From QQWI01 sp964522015 (GTDB taxonomy: Bacteria > Bacillota > Clostridia > Peptostreptococcales > Acidaminobacteraceae), in assembly GCA_964522015.1 (NCBI GenBank), contig CAZFST010000041.1, forward strand, positions 1-30,562: a stretch of DNA of 30,562 nucleotides, read 5' to 3'. Positions 24,701 to 30,562 of this stretch are shown here, piece after piece. The notes beneath the pieces were generated by a model. It saw only the letters and a list, made by a program, of their open reading frames with translations, did no database searches and was not told where the DNA came from. Position numbers and translations under genes: made by a program. Position 1 is the stretch's first letter; the number at the start of each line of letters is the position of its first letter.

Positions 24701-26131
24701 TTATCGCTCTATAAACAATGCTTTAAACTCATTAAGCGATAGCTCAGGATCTGCTTTGTCAATTACCTCAGCATAAAGTGGATCCCGTTCACAATAGACA
24801 TCCAAGTAATCAAACCCCTCCGTATCGCTACGTATCACAGTTAACAATGACATCCTATTTGCAAAGTCATCATTTACATAGTAATTTGGAGCATAGTCCC
24901 TTAAAAACAACATTTTGAGATCCTTTATCCGTTTCTTTTCTACATGATAAAAACACACTTCCACGATGTGGCGATTGGTACTATCTAGCGTGGACGTGAC
25001 ACCATTGACCACTTTTTGTATTTTTCCATAATCCGGTTCTTCTCCAGGCTTTAATAGATAAATCAGAATCGTCATAAAATGTGAATCATAAACCTCATTT
25101 AAAAATTTTCGGTCATCCATTTGGATTTGGAAATCAAAGGGTTTCTGGTTCATGTCACTAAAACTTCCCCAGTTATCAATTCCTGTATACTGAATCAAGG
25201 AATCACTAAGTCCCGCTGCTTCAATTTGTTGATTAACAAAGTTGCTCATTTTTTGTTGGGCTAAAACCGTGAGGTACAGATCAGAACTTCCAGTGCCAAC
25301 GCCATTGCTTTCTACCTCAAAAATAGTATCAAGATCATTTAGGGGGCTCGCAACCATATCACCTCCAGTTATACCGCTTCTATAGAGAATTTCAAAATCT
25401 TTATTATATTTTTCTTCTAATTGTTTCCTTGCATTTTTTACGATTTCAAACGAAGTACCAAATATCGCCATTGAATATGTGTAATCACTAACTCTTCGTA
25501 GTTCTATTAACGGATTTTTAAAGGCACGAACCTGTTCTTCTGTATAGGTTTTCAGAACATTGGATGGATAGATATAAAATTGATCGTCAGCGTCACAAAT
25601 GAGTTTAGAAATCGATTTTATAAATTTATCCTCTTGAATTTTTCCAGATAAATCTATAAATCCCAATAAAATAAAATCGGGCGCTTTCACTGGGTTCTTA
25701 TAAGGATTCAGTCCGTACCTTTCATTCATCGTTAAATCTTTTATACTTAATTTCTGATCTCTTGCTAGCTTTAATGTATCTCGATATAGTATCGAATCAA
25801 TACGCGCAATAAAAACACCGCCCCACTCTTTTTCTAACGTTTCTTCTATAAGGTCTTCATACTCTCTGTTTAGCCGTTGATTGGTCTCTTCTAAGGATTC
25901 TAATTCGCTTTCCTGGGTTTCTGCAACAAAGTCACTTCCATAATCCCTGTCCATGACTGCTTTTAATGTCTCTTTGCTGCTTAGGACACGGGCTTTGGCA
26001 TTAGCCAATGCACCATCTTCTATATCACTCATTTCAAAAGTTTGGAGCCTTGGGCCTGTATCTGCACATCCTGAGAAAACAAACATGCTTAGGGCTATTA
26101 ATATAACAATGTTAATTTTGATTTTTTTCAT
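24701..26131 (-). CDS. Large lipoprotein of unknown function
   Basis: The 476-residue product has a lipobox (FVFSGC, Cys22). A Glu/Arg-rich helical region with coiled-coil character (about 40-105) is followed by a long alpha/beta body with an internal repeat-like rhythm. The C-terminus LSLNEFKALFIER resembles that of the 300-residue lipoprotein downstream. AAGGAGAG lies just before the ATG. It is probably co-transcribed with, or was once next to, the HlyD gene whose remnant follows it. No catalytic motif is evident and I do not recognise a family. Confidence 0.8.
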   Translation of the reverse strand: MKKIKINIVILIALSMFVFSGCADTGPRLQTFEMSDIEDGALANAKARVLSSKETLKAVMDRDYGSDFVAETQESELESLEETNQRLNREYEDLIEETLEKEWGGVFIARIDSILYRDTLKLARDQKLSIKDLTMNERYGLNPYKNPVKAPDFILLGFIDLSGKIQEDKFIKSISKLICDADDQFYIYPSNVLKTYTEEQVRAFKNPLIELRRVSDYTYSMAIFGTSFEIVKNARKQLEEKYNKDFEILYRSGITGGDMVASPLNDLDTIFEVESNGVGTGSSDLYLTVLAQQKMSNFVNQQIEAAGLSDSLIQYTGIDNWGSFSDMNQKPFDFQIQMDDRKFLNEVYDSHFMTILIYLLKPGEEPDYGKIQKVVNGVTSTLDSTNRHIVEVCFYHVEKKRIKDLKMLFLRDYAPNYYVNDDFANRMSLLTVIRSDTEGFDYLDVYCERDPLYAEVIDKADPELSLNEFKALFIER

Positions 26132-26448
26132 GGTCTCTCCTTATTCTAAACTACTTGTCAATTTTACCATTTAACCAAGAAAAAAAAAGAAACTTGCGGC
26201 TAATTTAGCTGTAAATTTCAGGATTTATTTCTACTGGGTCTGTTGACAGTAATGAACAATTGTGTATTAGTACTTCTATTTTAGTGAACCACGTGGAATA
26301 CGGTCCTTAATGGCAGTGAGTATGCCATGAAACTGGAGTCCGTGGATTAATAGCCCTTACTCCTAATTGATTTTTTTTGCCCAAATGGGGTATATATATA
26401 ATTAGGATTCAATCACTTTCTAGCATCATTTTTAAGGAGGGGCATACA
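26132..26448. other. Divergent intergenic region with structured element
   Basis: This region separates the minus-strand lipoprotein gene from the plus-strand beta-helix gene. It holds a perfect TTGACA (26243-26248, plus strand) with a poor TATTAG 16 bases later, an extended hairpin at 26300-26343, and an exact inverted repeat TCCTAATT/AATTAGGA (26361-26368 and 26400-26407). A TATAAT lies within the TA-rich stretch near 26397. No gene is seen. Confidence 0.7.
26300..26343. ncRNA. Candidate structured RNA element/hairpin
   Basis: ACGGTCC (26300-26306) pairs with GGA and CCGT (26335-26343) across a two-base bulge. Inside is an asymmetric internal loop, then a perfect ATGGCA/TGCCAT stem with a GTGAGTA loop. 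Outside, CCACG can pair with the distal CGTGG in an alternative register. It matches no riboswitch class I know. It lies about 105 bases before the beta-helix start codon. Confidence 0.35.
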
Positions 26449-28788
26449 ATGAAAACGTTGCTAAGACCTACTTTTATTATATTTATGATGTTGCTAATTA
26501 CTTTTTTAATACCGTCTTTTATGACACCTGTCACGATTGAAACCAAAACCGATTGGGTGATCACCTCGCCTGAAGTGATTCAAGATAAAACCCTTATCGT
26601 CAAAGGCGGGATTATCATAAAATCTGGTGGTACCTTGGAGTTACAAAATGTCACCCTACTGATGGATGATGCTAAAGGCATATTAGCGGAAAACGGTGCC
26701 GCTTTTACCGTATTTAACAGTAAGCTATCTTCCAATACACCGGGGAAAACATTCTATCCTATAGTCATTCATTGTGATGGCGCAACCATTGAAAAAACCC
26801 AAATTGCAGGGCTTGGGAATGGGTCCCCACCGTACATGAATCCATTAGTGATTACAGGAAAAAACGCAACCATCAACCAATGTCAAATTGGGGGAGCTAT
26901 CACTCTTTATAAAACCAGTCAATGTACTCTCACCAATAATAAATTGTATCAAGAAAGTACACCTGCCATGTTTTATGCCATGATCCAGCTAACCCAGTCC
27001 AATGATAATACCCTTACTGGCAACACAGAATATGGTGGCTTGAATGGCATCTATTGTATCTATTCATGGGGTAATCAATTTGATAACAATACTTGGTATG
27101 CGCAAGAAGAAAAATATATAGGTACAAATACAACTAAATGGTGGAATGAAACCTTTGTTAATGGCAGCGTTGCAGGAAATGGTATATGGCTTAACGAGAT
27201 GTCCAACAATAATGTGGTGACTAACAACAAGTCCTATGGTCCGTCTTGTAGTGCCTTTCGCATCACACAATCCAGTGCCAATACCTTTAAATACAACCAA
27301 GCCAAGGGTACCCGTGTAGGTCTTGTCATGCTTTTTGCACAAAATAATATCATCGACAGCAACAGCTTTTCTGACATTTGGGAATACGAAGCCATTCAAA
27401 TGTACCGTACTCACGACAACACCATTATCAACAACACCATCAAACAATCTCAAGTCGGCATTGCCTTGCAGCAATCGAAGAACGAAACTGTGTCTGGAAA
27501 CTCTTTTATAGCTTGCGGTAAAGCTATCACCTTGTTTAATGCCAACCGTAATATGGTCACTTTCAATAGTGCATCGGACTGTATTTCCGGTCTTGTTGTG
27601 GATTGGTCCAAAGAAAATACCCTATCCAATAATAATTTTATCAATGGTAAATTGCCTGCGCTTATTTCTGCGGGTAACATTATCAAAGGGAACTACTGGT
27701 CTGGAACCACCTCGACTGCAGACAAACTATTGGATAAAACCTATTCAAAATCCTTGAACAAGATTGTAAAACTTTCATCACCGGTCCTTGTGCCAGTTGA
27801 ATACATTGAAAAAAGTACTGAGGGAATTCGGATTGAACAGGACACCCTCTGGGAAAATCAAACCATTGAACTCAAAGGGACCCTTACAATTTTACAGGGT
27901 GCTAAATTAACCATGAAAAATGTGACCTTGATTTATAAACCAGATAACAATGCTGTTGACCATAGTGTTATTACCTCTTACGGGGGTGACTTGGCGATTT
28001 ACAACAGCAAACTGATTGGTCCTGAATTTGACAAATTGCTGAGCATTTCCATTAATGACGCCGATAATCTCATCATTAAAAACACTGAGTTGCATAATAT
28101 GGGGGCTTGGGATGGCGCTGGCGCAGTGGAAATTCAAAATGTGAAGAACGTTGATATCCAAAGCAATTTGTTTTCTAGCTGTTATCAGGCCGCTAAAATA
28201 TTTAATTGCCCTAAAGTGATATTCTCTAGTAACACCATTATAAATGTCCGAGAAGGGCTGAATATTAGTCCTAATCCAAATAGCACTTTGATGGTACAGA
28301 ACAATAAAGTCAACCAAGCCGCTTACCATGGGATTCGTATATGGTCCACAATGAGCCGTCTGTCAAATACTTCAGTGATTTCCGGAAATACCTTCACAAA
28401 TATTTGGGGAGATGGACTTTGGTGTAGTGTTGATTTTCTTGGGAAAGCGCTACAAAAGAATAACTATAGCAACGTAAGAGGACCATCACTCTTATCTTGT
28501 GACAATTTACTCTTGGATGGTAGAACCTATCGTCCAATTGCAATCAACTCTTCCTATGTAAAAAAAGGTCAGCCTATCATCTTATACTTTACTGTTGCTG
28601 GGGTTAGACGGGTACTGGTGAAAACCACTGATAGTGTTACGACTGTTCAACTGACCTTAAATGGCAAAGTGATTCAGTCAAAAAAATTGGTCATCAAATC
28701 AGGGCAACTTAATACAGTTTCCTTTTCTTTAAATGCACCCGAAACCGGCACCTATGGACTTGATTTTGGTGACGAAAAGGAATATTAA
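26449..28788 (+). CDS. Secreted right-handed parallel beta-helix protein (NosD/PbH1-like)
   Basis: The 779-residue product has a signal peptide (FIIFMMLLITFLIPSF) and then two long runs of beta-helix coils typical of PbH1/NosD/pectate-lyase-like folds. Examples are SQCTLTNNKLY, SNDNTLTGNT, HDNTIINNTIKQSQVGIAL and ENTLSNNNFI. The pattern restarts after residue about 440: LWENQTIELKGTLTILQGAKL mirrors VIQDKTLIVKGGIIIKSGGTL near the N-terminus, so the protein is an internal duplication of two helices, each with a leading cap. A short beta domain closes it. No lyase active-site pattern is obvious; binding or structural roles remain possible. A longer frame starts at 26377, but AAGGAGG precedes the ATG at 26449. 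Confidence 0.88.
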   Translation: MKTLLRPTFIIFMMLLITFLIPSFMTPVTIETKTDWVITSPEVIQDKTLIVKGGIIIKSGGTLELQNVTLLMDDAKGILAENGAAFTVFNSKLSSNTPGKTFYPIVIHCDGATIEKTQIAGLGNGSPPYMNPLVITGKNATINQCQIGGAITLYKTSQCTLTNNKLYQESTPAMFYAMIQLTQSNDNTLTGNTEYGGLNGIYCIYSWGNQFDNNTWYAQEEKYIGTNTTKWWNETFVNGSVAGNGIWLNEMSNNNVVTNNKSYGPSCSAFRITQSSANTFKYNQAKGTRVGLVMLFAQNNIIDSNSFSDIWEYEAIQMYRTHDNTIINNTIKQSQVGIALQQSKNETVSGNSFIACGKAITLFNANRNMVTFNSASDCISGLVVDWSKENTLSNNNFINGKLPALISAGNIIKGNYWSGTTSTADKLLDKTYSKSLNKIVKLSSPVLVPVEYIEKSTEGIRIEQDTLWENQTIELKGTLTILQGAKLTMKNVTLIYKPDNNAVDHSVITSYGGDLAIYNSKLIGPEFDKLLSISINDADNLIIKNTELHNMGAWDGAGAVEIQNVKNVDIQSNLFSSCYQAAKIFNCPKVIFSSNTIINVREGLNISPNPNSTLMVQNNKVNQAAYHGIRIWSTMSRLSNTSVISGNTFTNIWGDGLWCSVDFLGKALQKNNYSNVRGPSLLSCDNLLLDGRTYRPIAINSSYVKKGQPIILYFTVAGVRRVLVKTTDSVTTVQLTLNGKVIQSKKLVIKSGQLNTVSFSLNAPETGTYGLDFGDEKEY

Positions 28789-28866
28789 GAGGTGTCTTTC
28801 TATTTGTTCATATCTCTGTTTTACTGTCTCATTACGTTTTAAAGCCATGTGAATCAAGTGTTCAAG

Positions 28867-28913
28867 CGCGCTATCTGTCATTAGCGCGATGCCATCCTAA
28901 CCAATTGGATGGC
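28867..28913. repeat. Two adjacent perfect hairpins in an intergenic region
   Basis: CGCGCTA pairs with TAGCGCG (28867-28873 and 28882-28888), and GCCATCC pairs with GGATGGC (28891-28897 and 28907-28913). Neither has a T-run, so they are not ordinary terminators. Confidence 0.6.
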
Positions 28914-28928
28914 TAGGGACACAAAGGG

Positions 28929-28971
28929 AAAAAGCAACCTATTTCTGAAATTGAAATAGGTTGCTTTTTTT
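28929..28971. terminator. Bidirectional terminator between the beta-helix and RTX genes
   Basis: AAAAAGCAACCTATTTC and GAAATAGGTTGCTTTTT form a perfect 17-base inverted repeat with a 7-base loop and T-runs on both strands. It serves both convergent genes. Confidence 0.92.
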
Positions 28972-28992
28972 ATAAGCCTTAAAGTAGTCATA

Positions 28993-30522
28993 TTACCGTT
29001 TGTTAAAGAATGTACCCATCAAATTAATATATTCTTGATTGTTCTGTGCAGCAGCCTGCTCCCATGTGAGACCCTTTTGACTTGTGAATGTGGCCATTGC
29101 TTGAATCAGTTGATCTACTTGGTTTCCTAGAAGCCTACGGCTATCAACTGTACCAATCTCATCAATTTGATTCAATCCACCCAAATACCAATTCTTCACT
29201 GTAACGGTATCCGTTTTTCCCGCGATTTTAATTTTTAAATCATTAGTAGATTTAGTCATGACTAGCTTTGTGTAATCGAATGCAAATGAAGCCGTATCAT
29301 AATCTGCTACTACAGAAGTGCTGTTATCGATGATATCCACCCCAAACGTACCATTGAAAATGTAAACATCGTTCCCTGCTCCACCGTAAAGTGTGTCATT
29401 TCCAATGCCACCATCCAAGAAGTCATCACCACCATAGCCATACAAGATGTCGTTCCCACCAAGGCCTTGAAGGTGTTCTCTCACAGCTGTTGTACTATTG
29501 CCTTTCAGCGTTTTAATGGCACTAGTCCCTATCACATCGGTATGCTTTAAAGCTTCAATCTTCGCAGTAGTAAGAATAGTGCCGTCAATTAGCTCTATCC
29601 CTGCAAGTTTATTGCCAGTATTCCAGTTATTAAACGTCAAAGTATTTGCTGCATCTCTTACAGTCAGCACATAGTGGCCACTTGCGTTTACAGAACCATT
29701 TAAGTCTGCTAACGTAATGCCGGTTCCAAGTTTTAGCCAGTCTTCTATACCCGAAGTTTTATAGACATCCTTACCTTCACCAAGGTTAAACTTGTAGGTG
29801 TCAACACCTGCGCCTCCAGTAATGATGTCGTTACCAGCGCCACCCGTGATTGTATCCTTGCCTGCATTGCCAGTGATGGTATCAATACCTGCACCACCAC
29901 TGATTACATAATCGATAGCTTTAGTCGCAGTAATCGTGTCATTGCTAACAGTGCCATTTATGATACCTGCCAACTCTTCAAGCTGGACAGTTGTTAGGTT
30001 AATTCCACCGTCTGCAAGTTTTACTGATGCCAGTTTGTTGCTACCATTCCAATTCTTAAAGGTTAGTGTATCTGTACCTGCTCCAATTGTCAGAATGTAA
30101 TCTCCACCGGCATTAATCATCCCTTTAAGGCTACTTTGAGCAATGCCTGAACCAAGTTCCAATTTGTCTTCAATTCCTGATAAGGTGTAGATATCCTGCC
30201 CATCGCCAAGGTTAAACTTGTAGGTGTCTGAACCTGCACCTCCAGTGATGATGTCATTACCAGCACCACCTGTGATTGTATCCTTGCCGACATTGCCAGT
30301 AATGGTATCATTGCCGGCAGTGCCACTTATGATACCTGCCAACTCTTCAAGTTGGACAGTTGTTAGGTTAATTCCACCGTCTGCAAGTTTTACTGATGCC
30401 AGTTTGTTGCTACCATTCCAATTCTTAAAGGTTAGTGTATCTGTTCCTGCTCCAATTGTCAGAACATAGTCACCGCTGTCATTAATAATTCCTTCAAGAC
30501 TGCTTTGATTGTTATTCCACAC
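28993..30522 (-). CDS. RTX calcium-binding repeat protein, C-terminal part (5' incomplete)
   Basis: The frame of 509 residues is dominated by RTX nonapeptides of GGxGxDxxx type in three blocks: GNDTITGNVGKDTITGG..., GGAGIDTITGNAGKDTITGG..., and LGGNDILYGYGGDDFLDGG.... They alternate with a segment ending GTDTLTFKNWNGSNKLASV. RTX repeats bind calcium and fold outside the cell after export by a type I system whose signal is C-terminal; the C-terminus here (EYINLMGTFFNKR) is free of repeats. The window begins inside the repeat region. The GTG at 30522 is only the first usable start; the same frame is open to a TAG at 30544-30546, 17 bases from the edge. The real N-terminus is therefore missing, disrupted or lost to poor contig-end sequence. 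Confidence 0.85.
   Translation of the reverse strand: MWNNNQSSLEGIINDSGDYVLTIGAGTDTLTFKNWNGSNKLASVKLADGGINLTTVQLEELAGIISGTAGNDTITGNVGKDTITGGAGNDIITGGAGSDTYKFNLGDGQDIYTLSGIEDKLELGSGIAQSSLKGMINAGGDYILTIGAGTDTLTFKNWNGSNKLASVKLADGGINLTTVQLEELAGIINGTVSNDTITATKAIDYVISGGAGIDTITGNAGKDTITGGAGNDIITGGAGVDTYKFNLGEGKDVYKTSGIEDWLKLGTGITLADLNGSVNASGHYVLTVRDAANTLTFNNWNTGNKLAGIELIDGTILTTAKIEALKHTDVIGTSAIKTLKGNSTTAVREHLQGLGGNDILYGYGGDDFLDGGIGNDTLYGGAGNDVYIFNGTFGVDIIDNSTSVVADYDTASFAFDYTKLVMTKSTNDLKIKIAGKTDTVTVKNWYLGGLNQIDEIGTVDSRRLLGNQVDQLIQAMATFTSQKGLTWEQAAAQNNQEYINLMGTFFNKR
29961..30500. repeat. Near-identical 369-bp-spaced duplication inside the RTX gene
   Basis: The stretch from about 29961 to 30110 recurs at 30330 to about 30480 with only a few changes, an offset of 369 bases or 123 codons. 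It encodes the LTFKNWNGSNKLASVKLADG segment. The neighbouring nonapeptide block is also repeated, but at 426 bases because one copy carries 19 extra codons. Confidence 0.85.
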
Positions 30523-30562
30523 ACTATCTGCATTTGAATCAAACTAAATCAAACAAAATAAA

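Noticed and set aside
26285..26345. Cyclic-di-GMP riboswitch
   Set aside because: The conserved sequence blocks of class I and class II are absent; only generic hairpin pairing is present.
28728..28881. A short minus-strand ORF starting MTDSALEHLIHMALKRNE
   Set aside because: The first 30 codons look protein-like and might be a gene remnant, but the frame runs on into the 3' end of the beta-helix gene on the other strand. It has no good ribosome site, and its start is inside one of the hairpins.

Overview
This window looks like a whole contig (or scaffold) from a low-to-mid GC Clostridia-type Firmicute. The reasons are strong AGGAGG-type ribosome sites, lipobox lipoproteins, a Gram-positive type GalT, a DUF4176-like gene and intrinsic terminators with U-runs. 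Both ends break inside repeats: a GGTGTT hexamer at base 1 and RTX repeats at the right end. A 100-base N gap sits beside another tandem repeat. Species assignment is inference.

Layout. (1) 1-1974, minus strand: a small accessory operon. It holds a DUF4176-like protein, a protein split by an A12 tract, and the N-terminal 406 residues of a large protein without a signal peptide that ends here in a Thr-Pro repeat linker. (2) 1975-4600: an ABC-F ATPase gene preceded by a promoter, a 19-codon leader ORF and a terminator hairpin, which together resemble a ribosome-mediated attenuator. (3) 4728-10046: cell-envelope genes: a PD40 lipoprotein, a membrane-anchored secreted protein, a ZIP metal transporter and a lipoprotein joining a FecR-like domain to a C-type-lectin-like domain. 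(4) 10122-21902, minus strand: a complete galactose regulon in the order LacI-type regulator, mglB, mglA, mglC, galK, galE, galT, GH42 beta-galactosidase, galM, terminator. (5) 22004-23273: mnmA with its own promoter and terminator. (6) 23281-30562: an envelope/secretion region with two lipoproteins of unknown function, the decayed C-terminus of a HlyD-type secretion adaptor between them, a secreted parallel beta-helix protein, and the C-terminal part of an RTX calcium-binding protein.

How the genes work together. The gal cluster is self-contained. MglBAC imports galactose or a small galactoside, GH42 hydrolyses beta-galactosides inside the cell, GalM converts beta- to alpha-galactose, and GalK, GalT and GalE run the Leloir pathway. 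A sigma-A-like promoter with operator-like and cre-like sequences lies upstream of mglB, and a perfect 15-bp palindrome follows galM. The HlyD remnant and the RTX gene suggest that a type I secretion system once operated, or still operates, near the right end. The DUF4176-like gene at the left end suggests a link to type VII secretion. Neither secretion machine is intact in this window.
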